Below, piece by piece: positions 1-9,222 of a stretch of 64,000 nucleotides of DNA. The stretch is from positions 186,001-250,000 of the forward strand of contig NCKB01000001.1 of the NCBI GenBank assembly GCA_002279065.1. The letters run 5' to 3'. A program made the position numbers and the translations under genes. This DNA comes from Lysobacterales bacterium 15-68-25. Its GTDB lineage: Bacteria > Pseudomonadota > Gammaproteobacteria > Xanthomonadales > Rhodanobacteraceae. Positions within the stretch are counted from its first letter, which is position 1, and each line of letters opens with the position of its first letter. Under the pieces are notes generated by a model. The model worked only from the letters and a program-made list of their open reading frames with translations, had not been told where the DNA came from and made no database searches.

Positions 1-187
1 AATCGCGTGACTGTCCGGTGATGAGGCGGAAACCCTGGATCATGATCCAGAGGGTGACCAGCACCAGTGCGATGCCACTTGCCCACGTCATCATGCTCTC
101 CAGCACGTTGTGCTGGAACTCGGCGATCTGCTTCTGCAGGTAGTCGTAGACCAGCGCGAAGTAGACATAGTCACCCAAATTGCTCAT
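1..187 (-). CDS. virB6: VirB6-like T4SS inner-membrane protein (N-terminus, cut by window edge)
   Basis: The ATG lies at 185-187 and the frame stays open to base 1, giving 62 residues beginning MSNLGDYVYFALVYDYLQKQ. Residues about 35-55 form a hydrophobic segment, as expected near the N-terminus of a polytopic VirB6/TrbL protein, which forms part of the inner-membrane complex of the secretion channel. It sits directly downstream of virB5, the usual place of virB6 in Xanthomonas-type clusters. The assignment rests on position plus this short N-terminus; the rest of the gene is outside the window. Confidence 0.7.
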   Translation of the reverse strand, partial: MSNLGDYVYFALVYDYLQKQIAEFQHNVLESMMTWASGIALVLVTLWIMIQGFRLITGQSRD

Positions 188-237
188 CGCACATCCCGTG
201 TGTCGCCATGTGGAGGTATCGCCATCGGATCCACCGG

Positions 238-1026
238 CTAGTCGTTGATGGTGAAGGCGGCTTTCAGCGCAGCTGCTTGCACGACGTTGCCGAGTACGGT
301 GTTGCTCCCGGTAAGCGCGACTTTGGCAAGAATGCCCTGCTGACGCTGCAGTGTCTGGATGACGGCATCGTCTGCCTGGATCTGCTGCCGCCAGGTCTCG
401 GCGGCGGTCTGGAGCTGAGATAGGTATTGCTCCGTCTGGGAGGTTGCGCTTGCCGCCTTGCCCATGGAGCTGATCGAGTTCACCACTTCGCTCAGCTTCT
501 GAACGGTACTCGCCTGCACCGCGAGCTGCCCCATGGCATCAACCGTTACGTTGTATTCGTCCGCCTGCAGCATCACGATCTGCTGGCAGATCACCTGCTG
601 GCTCTCCGTGATGGGTTTGTTGAACGACGCTTCGTACTCGAGAGTCGAGGTGATTGTCCCGATGACGCCCGTTCCGAGCGTTGGCCCGGGGCAGGCCTGC
701 TCGACGAGTCGCTGGATCTGCGCGTCACTCATGCGTTGCATGGTTTTCGGAAAGAGCGAAATGCCCGTGCCGAGACTCTCGATGGACGTCAGCATGTTCT
801 GATACTGCTGCAGCTGAGTCGCATACTGCTGGGCCTGCATCGCATACTGTTCGATGGTTTTGGCGAGCTGCGACGCGAAGCCGCTCTCGTTGATCACGGC
901 GTTGCCTGGATCGTGGACGATCCACTGGGCATTCACCGACCCCGCGAACATGATGACGCCAGCTGCGGTCAGGACACGCGAGATCGCGCCGGAGAGCGTA
1001 CGAGTTCCATTCGATTTTTCATTCAT
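238..1026 (-). CDS. virB5: VirB5/TrbJ-like T4SS minor pilus subunit
   Basis: A 262-residue protein with an N-terminal hydrophobic export signal (about residues 15-33, ending near VNAQ). A long alpha-helical, glutamine-rich region follows (about 55-80, repeated AQQYATQLQQY pattern), typical of VirB5/TrbJ proteins that cap the conjugative-type pilus and contact recipients. The central part (about 100-150) carries two cysteines that could form a disulfide. The ATG at 1026 is preceded by GGAG at good spacing. It lies 30 bp after virB4 and 50 bp before virB6. VirB5 proteins diverge strongly, so the family call leans on position and helical composition. Confidence 0.8.
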   Translation of the reverse strand: MNEKSNGTRTLSGAISRVLTAAGVIMFAGSVNAQWIVHDPGNAVINESGFASQLAKTIEQYAMQAQQYATQLQQYQNMLTSIESLGTGISLFPKTMQRMSDAQIQRLVEQACPGPTLGTGVIGTITSTLEYEASFNKPITESQQVICQQIVMLQADEYNVTVDAMGQLAVQASTVQKLSEVVNSISSMGKAASATSQTEQYLSQLQTAAETWRQQIQADDAVIQTLQRQQGILAKVALTGSNTVLGNVVQAAALKAAFTIND

Positions 1027-1056
1027 AGAAATGCTCCATCTTGATCGCGATCGCTT

Positions 1057-3537
1057 TCAGCCCGTCTTGACTTTGGACAGCGGGCTGCGGGTCCCTGGGG
1101 AAGTCCCGCCTTTCCCGCTCCCCTTGCGCTTTTCGTAGAACGTGGTGAGCCACTGCTCCGGCGTGAGGTCGTCCGGTGAACAGCCTTCGGCCTGGGCGCG
1201 GGCCTCTAGTACCTCGTGCATGATCTCGATGTTGTCGGTTGAGGCGGAGATGACCGCCAGGTGGTCGTCGAGGCCGCGCAGGTTGAGCTGGCAGACAGCG
1301 CTGGCGTGGCCCTGCTTGACGAGGAAGCAGCGCGAGCGCTCGTCGAGGCTGACTACTACCTGGTACTCCGCTTCGGTCAGCTTGAGGCCGTCGACGTAGT
1401 CCTCGCGGCTGGCGTTGGGGTTGGGCAACAGGATCATCGTGGCGGTCTGCTCGATCAGCGCGGCGGCGATGTCGCTGGCCAGCGCGTCCTCCGGGCTCTG
1501 CGTGGCGAAGATGCCCAGGCCGTTCTGCTTGCGGATGGTCTTCTGCTTGTTCTTGGCGAATTCCTTCAGGCCGCCCTTGCCATCGAGGATCTTCCAGAAC
1601 TCGTCCATCACGTAGATCAGCGGTCGGCCGTCGATCAGCGCCTCCAGCCGGTGCAGCAGGTAATTGATCACCGGCACGCGGACTTCGGGGTTGTCGATGA
1701 TGTCGGTGTAGTCGAAGCCGATGATGCTGGCCTTTTCAAGGTCGATGGTGTCGACCGGATTGTCGAAGACCCAGCCCAGCGAGTTGCCGGCGGTCCATTT
1801 GCGCATGCGGATGTACAGGCCGTCGTCGCCCATGTTGGGCAGGCTCTTCTGGAGGTTGGTCATCGTGCGCAGGTGCGTCGGCGTGTCGAGGATGTTCTCG
1901 ACCGCGCGGAAGATGTCCTCCTCCTCGCGCGAGCTGTAGACGGCCTTTCCGACAAGCACCTTCACCAGTTCGGCAAGGAACTGCACGTTGGCTTCGGTCC
2001 GTTCGCAGTGGAACGGGTTGAAGCCGGTGGGCCGGCCGTTCTCCAGCGCCAGGTAATTGCCGCCACAGGCGCGCACGAAAATTTCTGCGCCGCGATCCTT
2101 GTCGAAGAAGAAGATTGTCGGCGAGGGCTCGAGCTTCTGCACCTGGCTGAGCAGGAAGTTGATCAGCGCCGTCTTGCCGGTGCCGGACTTGCCGATGACC
2201 ATCGTGTTGGCGATGGCCTTCTCGCCGAGCGAGTTCTCCGCCGGATGGGTGGCGTGGAAGTTGAAGTAGTAGGGCTGGCCGTTGGTGGTCTGCAGCGTGG
2301 TGACGCAGTCGCCCCAGGGATTGTTGTCCTTCTTGCCGGTGGCGAAGTTGTGCAGCGGGCACAGGCCGAGGAAGTTCAGCGAGCTGACGTTGGCCAGCCG
2401 AGTGCGGTACTTCCAGTTACCGGGGAACTGCGCATAGAACGCGGCGGTCACGGCCAGGTCTTCCTTTACCGAGACGAAGCCGGCGTTGGAGAGCTCGGCC
2501 CGGGTGGTGGCGATCTGCTGCGACAGCGCCTCCTGGCTGGCGGCGTAGATCGCCATGCTGAAGTGGTACTCGCCCAGCACGAAGTTGCCGGAGGCCAGCT
2601 GGTCCATCGCCTGGTCCAGTTCGGCAATCTGGCTGAACGCCTTGTCGCCGGAGGAAATCATCATGCCCTTGGTGCGGTCCAGCGCCTTCAATGCGTCATG
2701 CCGGCCCATAGGGCTGAAGGAGTGGGTGATGACATACTCGAAGTCGAGGTATTTCAGGCCGTTGAGGATGCCCGGGTAAGTGCCCTCGGTGTATTCCTTG
2801 ATGTTGAGGATGGCGCCGAACTGGTTCGCGCCATCGGGCGTGGTCAGGACGAAGTCCCCGGTCCTGGCCGAGAAGCGCTGCTTGCTGAGCGGCAGGTACT
2901 CCGGCACCGGGGCCGGCAGTACCGGAACCGGCTCGTCGATGCGGTTGAGCAGGTAGCCGTAGAACTCCAGCGCCTCGGAGAACACCACGCCGTTGGCCGC
3001 CTCGTACATGCCCAGCCGATACGGCGCGTAATCCTTGAGTACGGCCTCGACGTTGCCGGCCAGCTCGAGGATGGTGTTGACCGCATCGGCCTGCTCGGCT
3101 TCCAGCCGCGTGAGGTCGGCGGACTTCTCAGCAAAGCGCTTGCCGCTGACCACGGGACGGTAGAGCAGGGTGAGGTAGAGCTCGTTCTGCATCAGCTTCT
3201 GCGACGACAGAGCCTGGTAGTAGGCATCGGACAGCGATTGGTTGAAGGCCTGGCCGAACCGGCTGTGGTCGCGCAGGCGCCGGCGCCGGCGAATGTCGTG
3301 CACCCAGAACGCCACGTTGACGAAGTCCGGCGCGCGGAGGGTCTGCAGCAGGCGGTTGAAGGTGTTGTGCCTGTGCTCGATCTCCCACTCCTCGCGGCCC
3401 ACGAACGGCAGGCCGCCGAGTCGCCACACCAGCAGGAAATCGCCGCCGGTGGTCTTGAGCACCGTGGGCGACACGTGCGTGGACAGCGGGACGAACTCGC
3501 TGATCGGCGTATCTGGAATGAAGGCGGCTTTGGGCAT
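1057..3537 (-). CDS. virB4: T4SS ATPase VirB4
   Basis: An 826-residue protein of the CagE/TrbE/VirB4 family, the large cytoplasmic ATPase that energises pilus assembly and substrate transfer. The N-terminal half (about 1-400) is the VirB4 N domain. The RecA-like ATPase domain follows, with Walker A GKSGTGKT at 449-456 and a Walker B region around YVMDEFWKIL. Its length matches standalone VirB4, not a VirB3-VirB4 fusion; virB3 is a separate gene 48 bp upstream. The C-terminal tail after about residue 790 is Gly/Ser/Lys-rich and probably disordered. Confidence 0.95.
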   Translation of the reverse strand: MPKAAFIPDTPISEFVPLSTHVSPTVLKTTGGDFLLVWRLGGLPFVGREEWEIEHRHNTFNRLLQTLRAPDFVNVAFWVHDIRRRRRLRDHSRFGQAFNQSLSDAYYQALSSQKLMQNELYLTLLYRPVVSGKRFAEKSADLTRLEAEQADAVNTILELAGNVEAVLKDYAPYRLGMYEAANGVVFSEALEFYGYLLNRIDEPVPVLPAPVPEYLPLSKQRFSARTGDFVLTTPDGANQFGAILNIKEYTEGTYPGILNGLKYLDFEYVITHSFSPMGRHDALKALDRTKGMMISSGDKAFSQIAELDQAMDQLASGNFVLGEYHFSMAIYAASQEALSQQIATTRAELSNAGFVSVKEDLAVTAAFYAQFPGNWKYRTRLANVSSLNFLGLCPLHNFATGKKDNNPWGDCVTTLQTTNGQPYYFNFHATHPAENSLGEKAIANTMVIGKSGTGKTALINFLLSQVQKLEPSPTIFFFDKDRGAEIFVRACGGNYLALENGRPTGFNPFHCERTEANVQFLAELVKVLVGKAVYSSREEEDIFRAVENILDTPTHLRTMTNLQKSLPNMGDDGLYIRMRKWTAGNSLGWVFDNPVDTIDLEKASIIGFDYTDIIDNPEVRVPVINYLLHRLEALIDGRPLIYVMDEFWKILDGKGGLKEFAKNKQKTIRKQNGLGIFATQSPEDALASDIAAALIEQTATMILLPNPNASREDYVDGLKLTEAEYQVVVSLDERSRCFLVKQGHASAVCQLNLRGLDDHLAVISASTDNIEIMHEVLEARAQAEGCSPDDLTPEQWLTTFYEKRKGSGKGGTSPGTRSPLSKVKTG

Positions 3538-3585
3538 GGCGAAGATCCAGAGGGCACCCCGCAGCTGAGGGGTGCCCGGAGAGGC

Positions 3586-3894
3586 TCACAGTTTGGTTTT
3601 TGCCGGGTCGCGATAGAGGTTGGGCGTCAATACCCACATGCCGTCGTTTTCCCGGATGTTGCGCATGCGTGTGCGGAACTGCAGGCGAAGGCCGAGCAGG
3701 CGGAAGATCATCTCGTCGCGTCGTGCCATCTGACGCATCACGAAGATCACCACCGGCATCAGCAGCAGGTAGAACAGATTGGTGTACATCGCCAGCAGCA
3801 TGCATCCGCCCGCGCCGAGGAAGAACGGCACGTAGGGCACGCCGAGGAACATCGGCGGGCGGGTGCAGCCACGGAACAGCGCGTTTTTATGCAT
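3586..3894 (-). CDS. virB3: T4SS inner-membrane protein VirB3
   Basis: A 102-residue protein with a short N-terminal segment (RGCTRPPMFLGVP) and two adjacent hydrophobic stretches at about 15-55. This is the standard architecture of VirB3, which associates with VirB4 at the inner membrane. The ATG overlaps the end of virB2 by 8 bp, indicating coupled translation, and virB4 follows. The size and the RP-x-MF-x-GVP motif fit the family well. Confidence 0.92.
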   Translation of the reverse strand: MHKNALFRGCTRPPMFLGVPYVPFFLGAGGCMLLAMYTNLFYLLLMPVVIFVMRQMARRDEMIFRLLGLRLQFRTRMRNIRENDGMWVLTPNLYRDPAKTKL

Positions 3895-4294
3895 AGTGGT
3901 TGAGCAGATGCGTGATCACCTGCGCCGTACAGGCAGTCGCACCGGAGGCCGTGGTGCTGCCGGCCAGGAACATCTTGGCGATCTGGCCCGCTGCGCCGAT
4001 CAGGATGGCGCCGATCAGCACCGGCGAGACGTCGGAGATGCGCTTGTGCGCGAACGCGATCTGGTAGCCGGAGAAGATCACCGCGATGGTCACCACCACG
4101 ATCGACACGGCGTTGAGGATCTTGTTGATGTTGCTGGCGAAGCCGCAGGTGGTGGCGATCGTCTCGCTGGCGTCCTGGGCGAACGCGGTGCCGGGAAGCA
4201 CGAACACCAACAGTGCGGTGATGCACATGAAGGCAAACAGGCGGGTGCGCTGGGAATGAAGCACGGAGTCCTTGCAGGTCAGGTTCGGAGCCAT
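3887..4294 (-). CDS. virB2: T4SS major pilin VirB2
   Basis: A TrbC/VirB2 family pilin of 135 residues. I chose the ATG at 4294 because AAGGAA precedes it at good spacing and it gives a normal export signal (cleavage near GTAFAQ, about residue 40); an in-frame start 49 codons earlier would add an implausible Arg/Pro-rich leader. Two hydrophobic helices (about 55-80 and 88-110) separated by a short polar loop with KR form the pilin hairpin. An unusual pair of cysteines (TTCGFAS and TACTAQ) flanks the mature region and could form a disulfide. Confidence 0.9.
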   Translation of the reverse strand: MAPNLTCKDSVLHSQRTRLFAFMCITALLVFVLPGTAFAQDASETIATTCGFASNINKILNAVSIVVVTIAVIFSGYQIAFAHKRISDVSPVLIGAILIGAAGQIAKMFLAGSTTASGATACTAQVITHLLNHYA

Positions 4295-4474
4295 CTCGAA
4301 TTTCCTTGTCGACGTTGAACAGGTGGCCAGGTGCATGGCCGGAAGGTGGGCGACCGTCAGGGGCGGCCGTCCGGTGGATGCCCGGGAGCGAGCGGGCTCG
4401 CGAGCGGGCGTTGGCCAGTTGGCCAGATCAGTGGCGCGCACGTGGCCATGGCCAAGCGTCTCGTGCGAGCCGTT

Positions 4475-5314
4475 TCAGAACACGAAGGCAGCATCGGCAT
4501 GTTCCTGGCGCAGGTCGGCGCGATCCTCCGCCCGCTGCGCCGGTGATGGCGAGGCGCTCGCGGTTGCACCGTCGGGGCCGCGCACGATGGGGTGGAAGAC
4601 ATCGTCGGTCGGCTCCCCAGCGGGTCGTGCGGCGACCTGCGGGGTCGGTGTGGGCGCAGCGTCTGCTGCAGATGCGCTGTGGCCTCCGTGGCCATCGACC
4701 GCAGGTGTCACCAGTTGCCGGGCTACCTTCGAGACGACGGCCGTGGCGGCCACATCCAGCGCCACGCTGCGGATGGCAACGAGACGGCTGGGCATGGGAT
4801 CTGCGTGGCCGCGCGTGCGTCGACGGGCGGGCTCGCCCCGTTCGAGCGCGATGGCGGCCGCACCACCGTCGCGGTCGCCGGGCGTCCCTATCGAGGCGTA
4901 CACCCGCTGCACGTAGCCGTCGCGGTAGCCGGTGACGAAATTACCCGAGTAGTAGCAACTGAACGCCTTGCCCCAGTCACCCCGGGCGCGTGCGTAGCAG
5001 TCGGCGAGGATGCTGGCGCCCGCCTGCAGGTTGCTGCAGCGATCGAAGGCCTTGGCATAGGTGTCCAGGCCGTAATGCCCCAGGTTGGCACGGTTCACCT
5101 GGGCGATGCCCAGCGAATAGTTGTAGCCCCGGCTCTCCAGCATGTGCGCGGTGGCCGTGGCTTCGGCGAGATTGCGCGGCTGGCGCTGCAGTCGCCCACC
5201 CACTACGCCGATGGCGAAGGGATTGTTGCCGGACTCCACCTGGGCGATGTGCCGCATCACCTCGGCCGGGACGGCAAGGTTGGGGCACATGGACAGGTCG
5301 ATGGCGGCGAGCAT
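4475..5314 (-). CDS. virB1: VirB1-like lytic transglycosylase
   Basis: A 279-residue protein with a goose-lysozyme-like transglycosylase domain at about 5-150. The catalytic glutamate lies in AQVESGNNPFAIG (E27), followed by SLGIAQVN and the FSCYYSGNF region, all hallmarks of the VirB1 family that locally cleaves peptidoglycan for T4SS assembly. GAGGAG precedes the ATG. No classical signal peptide is visible, and the tail after about 180 is Ala/Pro/Arg-rich and probably unstructured. It lies between virB11 and virB2, its usual place in Xanthomonas-type clusters. Confidence 0.92.
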   Translation of the reverse strand: MLAAIDLSMCPNLAVPAEVMRHIAQVESGNNPFAIGVVGGRLQRQPRNLAEATATAHMLESRGYNYSLGIAQVNRANLGHYGLDTYAKAFDRCSNLQAGASILADCYARARGDWGKAFSCYYSGNFVTGYRDGYVQRVYASIGTPGDRDGGAAAIALERGEPARRRTRGHADPMPSRLVAIRSVALDVAATAVVSKVARQLVTPAVDGHGGHSASAADAAPTPTPQVAARPAGEPTDDVFHPIVRGPDGATASASPSPAQRAEDRADLRQEHADAAFVF

Positions 5315-5337
5315 GACGGGCTCCTCGTTCTCAGTTC

Positions 5338-6369
5338 TCAGTGGCCCGCGGCCGCGCGGCCAGGGTCGAAATCGATGCCGGTAATGCAGCGGCGTCCGGC
5401 GTGGGCCTTGATGTGCACGACGATGTCGATCGTCATCCGCAGCAGGCGCTTGATCGTGTCGAACTCCAGCCCCGCGCCTTCGGTCGAGGCCTTCACCATC
5501 AGCGCGAGCTGGTCCCAGGTCTGCTCGGTACTGCCGGCGTGGCAGCTGGTGATCGAGCCGGGGTGGCCCGAGGCGCAGTTGCGGATGAAATAGAACGATT
5601 CATCGCCGCGAAGCTCGGCCAGGATGATGCGATCTGGCTTCATGCGCAGGCAGGCTTCCATGCAGCTTTTGGCGGTGACGTTGCTCGCGCTCTGGCCGCC
5701 CTTGGAATAGAGCAGGTGCACCACGTTCGGCTGCGCGATGAACAGTTCGCGCGCGTCCTCGATCGTCACCAGCCGTTCGTCGGCCGGGATGTGGTTGACC
5801 AGCGACTTCATGAAGGTGGTCTTGCCGCTGCCAGTAGCGCCGGACACCACGATGTTCTTCTTGTCGAGCACGGCCTGACGGAAGAACTCCGCATAGCGGC
5901 GCGCAGCGCGCAGCTCGAGCAGCGCGCTGTCCTGCTCGCCGATGCCCTGCTGGACTTCGACGATCTCGTCGAAGAAGCCGTCGGTCTGGTACTGGTCGAG
6001 CGTGCGAAGCTGCTTGGACGGCAGCCGGATGGTGATCGACACCCGGCCGGCCTCGCACGCCGGCGGGATCACGAACTGCGCGCGCTGGCCGGTGGGAAAG
6101 GTGAGCGACACCACCGGGTCCACGTCAGTGATGCGCTGGCCGGTGTTGCTCTCGTTGATCACGGCGGTGCAGAACTGCCGCGCGCGCTCGAAGGTGAGCG
6201 AAGGCACCTCCACCCGGTGCCATCCGCCGCAGCGCTCGAGGTAGATCTCGCCCGGCTGGTTGATGCAGATCTCGGTCACGTCCGGCGAGGCCATGAACTC
6301 GCGCAGCCCCAGCACCTCGTACTGGTAGTCGAGGAAGTCGCTCGAAATGGCTGCCATCCGGTCGTCCAT
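5338..6369 (-). CDS. virB11: T4SS hexameric ATPase VirB11
   Basis: A 343-residue VirB11/PulE-type traffic ATPase that forms a hexamer at the cytoplasmic face of the channel. Walker A GATGSGKT is at 177-184, the Asp box follows (VTIEDARELF), and the His-box region SCHAGS lies near the C-terminus. The start is supported by GAGGAGGGGG just upstream and lies 10 bp after the virB10 stop. Length and motif order are normal for the family. Confidence 0.95.
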   Translation of the reverse strand: MDDRMAAISSDFLDYQYEVLGLREFMASPDVTEICINQPGEIYLERCGGWHRVEVPSLTFERARQFCTAVINESNTGQRITDVDPVVSLTFPTGQRAQFVIPPACEAGRVSITIRLPSKQLRTLDQYQTDGFFDEIVEVQQGIGEQDSALLELRAARRYAEFFRQAVLDKKNIVVSGATGSGKTTFMKSLVNHIPADERLVTIEDARELFIAQPNVVHLLYSKGGQSASNVTAKSCMEACLRMKPDRIILAELRGDESFYFIRNCASGHPGSITSCHAGSTEQTWDQLALMVKASTEGAGLEFDTIKRLLRMTIDIVVHIKAHAGRRCITGIDFDPGRAAAGH

Positions 6370-6379
6370 GACCCCCTCC

Positions 6380-7564
6380 TCAGAACCGCGCGACCACGCC
6401 GCTGAAATCGACGTCCTTGGCGACGTAGACGTAGATGACGGTGCCCTGGTTGATGGTTACGGTCGGCGGGCGGTTCGCCGCTTCGCGCACGGCCTGGTCG
6501 GCTAGGTTCTGCACGGTGCGGGCGGTATTGCTCTCGAAGGGTTCCTGCGTGACGTAGCCGTTGCTGATGGTGGTGGTGGTCGGCCCGTGCTTGGCCGCCT
6601 CGTACTTGAACGCGTCGCTGAGCATGCTGATCAGCAGGGCCGCACCGATGCGGCTGCCCCAGTGCGCGTCGTACTGACCCGGCAGGCCCGCACCGCCCAG
6701 GTTGTCGATACCCGGGCTCTTCATGCTCACATCGATGCCGGTGGGAGTGATGATGCGGTCCCACACCACCTCGACCCGACGCTGGTTCTGATTCTTCTGG
6801 TAGGAGCCGAGAATCTTCGAGCCCTTCGGCAACAGCAGCGTGTGGCCGTTGAACGAGTACACCGGCTCTGTCACCAGGCAGGTGCTGTAGCCGGAGATGT
6901 CGGAGACGATCCGCGTCTCGAGCACGCAGCGGATGTAGGTACCACGCTGCATGAGCGTGTCCGGCTTGGTCAGCGGCCGGGCGCTGGTGATCTCCGACTC
7001 GCCGCTGCCCGGCAGGCCGTTGCCCGCGGACGGCATGGCAGGCGGAAGCGCCGGCGGAGGAACGTCGCCCGCCTGCGCCGCGGCGATACGGCGCTGCACA
7101 AGGCCGGGTTCCTGCGCGACTGCGCCGGCGGCCGGGTTGCGCGGCAGCGGCGGCGTGCGCGGCGGCGGCATCAGCGGGATCGGTTGCGCCGCGGGCGCCG
7201 GCGCCACCGCGGGGACCTGCCGCGGCAGCGGCGGCAAGGCGGCCGCTGTCGGCGCCTCCGCCACGGTAACTTTCTCCTCGCGCGGCTTGGGTCGTTCGCG
7301 CGGAGCCATCGCGCTCTGGATCATCCAGTAAGCCACCATCAGCAGCAGCAGCACGACCGCGGCGAGCAGGAACAGCGCCCGGCGGTTCATACGTCGAAGC
7401 TCGGCCGTCCGCAACTGCGGCGCGTTGGCGTCGAGATCCGGCTCCTCCACCTGTTGCCGGTACTGACTGGCGTAGGGATTGCCCGCCACGGGGTCGGGCC
7501 GCTGATCGGTCGGGAGGTCGTGCCCGTGGTCGTCGCCGGGCGGATGCGGTGTTTGGGCGCTCAC
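6380..7564 (-). CDS. virB10: T4SS core-complex protein VirB10
   Basis: A 394-residue VirB10/TrbI protein, the energy-sensing scaffold that spans the inner membrane, periplasm and outer-membrane pore. The chosen start is GTG at 7562-7564, overlapping the virB9 stop codon (GTGA), and it opens the frame MSAQTPHPP. A single membrane helix lies at about 62-80 (ALFLLAAVVLLLLMVAYWMI), followed by a Pro/Ala-rich periplasmic linker (about 95-190) and the conserved C-terminal beta-barrel domain from about 215. The frame is open further upstream, but that part overlaps virB9 and virB8 and is not a real extension. Confidence 0.93.
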   Translation of the reverse strand: MSAQTPHPPGDDHGHDLPTDQRPDPVAGNPYASQYRQQVEEPDLDANAPQLRTAELRRMNRRALFLLAAVVLLLLMVAYWMIQSAMAPRERPKPREEKVTVAEAPTAAALPPLPRQVPAVAPAPAAQPIPLMPPPRTPPLPRNPAAGAVAQEPGLVQRRIAAAQAGDVPPPALPPAMPSAGNGLPGSGESEITSARPLTKPDTLMQRGTYIRCVLETRIVSDISGYSTCLVTEPVYSFNGHTLLLPKGSKILGSYQKNQNQRRVEVVWDRIITPTGIDVSMKSPGIDNLGGAGLPGQYDAHWGSRIGAALLISMLSDAFKYEAAKHGPTTTTISNGYVTQEPFESNTARTVQNLADQAVREAANRPPTVTINQGTVIYVYVAKDVDFSGVVARF

Positions 7565-8325
7565 TTCTTCACGTTCCTTCGCAGGCCAACGACGTAATCG
7601 CCGTGCCGGATCACCAGGTAGGCGTAGGTGCCGTGGACGATGATCGTGTTGCCTTCCACGGTGGTGTTCACGAGCGAGTCCTCGCCGTGTTCCGTCTCGC
7701 GCATGAATACGGCGGGGAAGTCGCCGGTGGGAAACGCCTTCATGTCGCTCATGCGGATGTAGGTGAAGCGGCCGTCGTCGTAGACGTTGGCCGGGATCAG
7801 CCAGGGCGCCTTCTTCGCGTTGCGTGTGGCGTAGTCGTAGTTGAAGTTGTAGCTCCGACCGGGTACCAGCGTGGCGCTTTGCGCCGAGACCTTCTCCTGC
7901 TGCTTCTTGGCGGCGGCAAAGCTGATGTCGTCGGGGTACTTGAAGGTGATCTTGTACTGCACGCCGGCGCGCCGGGCCTGGTCGAGGGTCTTCCAGTCGG
8001 TGGCCACCACCTTCAACTCGAAGATGTACGAATGCGTCGCCGTGCGGATCATCATGTTGGTGTCCACGTCGACGTTCTTCGGCTTGAGATAGAACACGTT
8101 GTCGCGCCGGGTGAGCTCCCAGCCGTTGCTGAAGCCGGTGCTGTAGTCGAGGATCTTTTCGCTCGGGCTCAGCTCGATCTGGGTGGTGATCCCCAGGCCC
8201 GTGCGCACCGGGTAGATGCGGTCGGGCTGGTAGTCGTAGGTCTGCAGGGCCTGGGCCATGACGGCCCGGCCCGACAACGAGAGGGCGAGCACGACGATCC
8301 CGCGCAGGAGCCGGGTGCGAATCAT
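7561..8325 (-). CDS. virB9: T4SS core-complex protein VirB9
   Basis: A 254-residue VirB9/CagX/TrbG family protein with an N-terminal export signal (about residues 1-25, ending near AVMAQA) and the family's beta-rich N- and C-terminal domains. Conserved patterns include KILDYSTGFSNGWEL and, near the C-terminus, DGRFTYIRM and DYVVGLRRN. VirB9 joins VirB7 and VirB10 in the outer-membrane core ring. The ATG overlaps the virB8 stop (ATGA), so the genes are translationally coupled. Confidence 0.94.
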   Translation of the reverse strand: MIRTRLLRGIVVLALSLSGRAVMAQALQTYDYQPDRIYPVRTGLGITTQIELSPSEKILDYSTGFSNGWELTRRDNVFYLKPKNVDVDTNMMIRTATHSYIFELKVVATDWKTLDQARRAGVQYKITFKYPDDISFAAAKKQQEKVSAQSATLVPGRSYNFNYDYATRNAKKAPWLIPANVYDDGRFTYIRMSDMKAFPTGDFPAVFMRETEHGEDSLVNTTVEGNTIIVHGTYAYLVIRHGDYVVGLRRNVKK

Positions 8326-9182
8326 GGCCGCGCCCCTCCGGCCGATGAACCCGCCGTCGTGGCCGATGTCGCTGGGGACGGCGTTTGCGACGCGACGGGC
8401 GCAGCCTGCGGCTCGACCACCGTGGGCACCGTGCCGGCGCCGACCTCCGGCGGTGGCGCCGAGGCGTAGTCGTTGTCGACGCGGTAGCTGGTGACCCAGA
8501 AGCCCAGCGGGTTCTCGATGCGGCTCTGGTCGTCCATCTCCAGGTTCGGCTTGTACGTGAACTCGAGCGTGGCGATCTTGTTGTCCATCGGGTGGGTCGC
8601 GCCGGTGGCCTTGTCGTAAAGGCTGCGCTGGAAACGCACCGTGGCGCCCCGCGGCGGGCGGCCCGCGCCACCGCCGAGCAGCACGATGCTGAGCAGGCGG
8701 ATGCGGATCGCGCGCTCCTTGCCGTACTGCTTGTAGAGGCTGTCCGGGTTCTGCGAGGAGTACTCGGCCATGTAGGCGGCCTTCACGCCGGGTGAAGCCA
8801 TCGTCTGCACGGTTTTCCAGTCGCCGAGGTTGAGCATGGCCAGGTCGTAAGATTCGCGCGCGAGGACGAAGTGGGCGACGTTGCTGCGGTTGATGGCCTC
8901 GTTCGCCGTGATTCCGTGCGGGCCGAACGCGCCGGCTAGGTGCGCCACCGTCGCGGTGCCGGTGTATGCGTCGGCCATTACGAGGTAGGGAACCTTCTGT
9001 TTGAGCGGCAGCATGTAGAAGTAACCGCCGGCGAGAATCAGCGCCAAGGCGATGGCGCAGAACGCCACCATCCAGGCACGCCGCTCGCTGCGACGGGCGA
9101 GGTCGGCAATGGTGAGCTCGAAGTTGACCGAGCGGGCCACGGCCCTGTCGATCGCCGGGGTGGGGGATTTCTTCACGTTCAT
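8322..9182 (-). CDS. virB8: T4SS assembly factor VirB8
   Basis: A 286-residue bitopic VirB8 protein. A short cytoplasmic N-terminus is followed by one membrane helix (about 38-58, FCAIALALILAGGYF) and a periplasmic domain of NTF2-like fold (about 70-220) with typical VirB8 sequence patterns such as SYDLAMLNLGDW. The Ala/Pro/Ser-rich tail after about 235 is extra and looks disordered. I chose the ATG at 9182 because the upstream in-frame ATG adds only 11 non-conserved residues. It nucleates assembly of the inner-membrane complex. Confidence 0.92.
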   Translation of the reverse strand: MNVKKSPTPAIDRAVARSVNFELTIADLARRSERRAWMVAFCAIALALILAGGYFYMLPLKQKVPYLVMADAYTGTATVAHLAGAFGPHGITANEAINRSNVAHFVLARESYDLAMLNLGDWKTVQTMASPGVKAAYMAEYSSQNPDSLYKQYGKERAIRIRLLSIVLLGGGAGRPPRGATVRFQRSLYDKATGATHPMDNKIATLEFTYKPNLEMDDQSRIENPLGFWVTSYRVDNDYASAPPPEVGAGTVPTVVEPQAAPVASQTPSPATSATTAGSSAGGARP

Positions 9183-9222
9183 CGCGCGATGTCCCCGCAG
9201 GGTCGATGCTGGCAAGCCTTGT

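Noticed and set aside
1261-3903. An 880-codon open frame opposite virB4 and virB3
   Set aside because: It is the high-GC shadow of virB4/virB3; its translation is Val/Glu/Arg/Gln-rich with no domain, while the minus strand shows Walker motifs.
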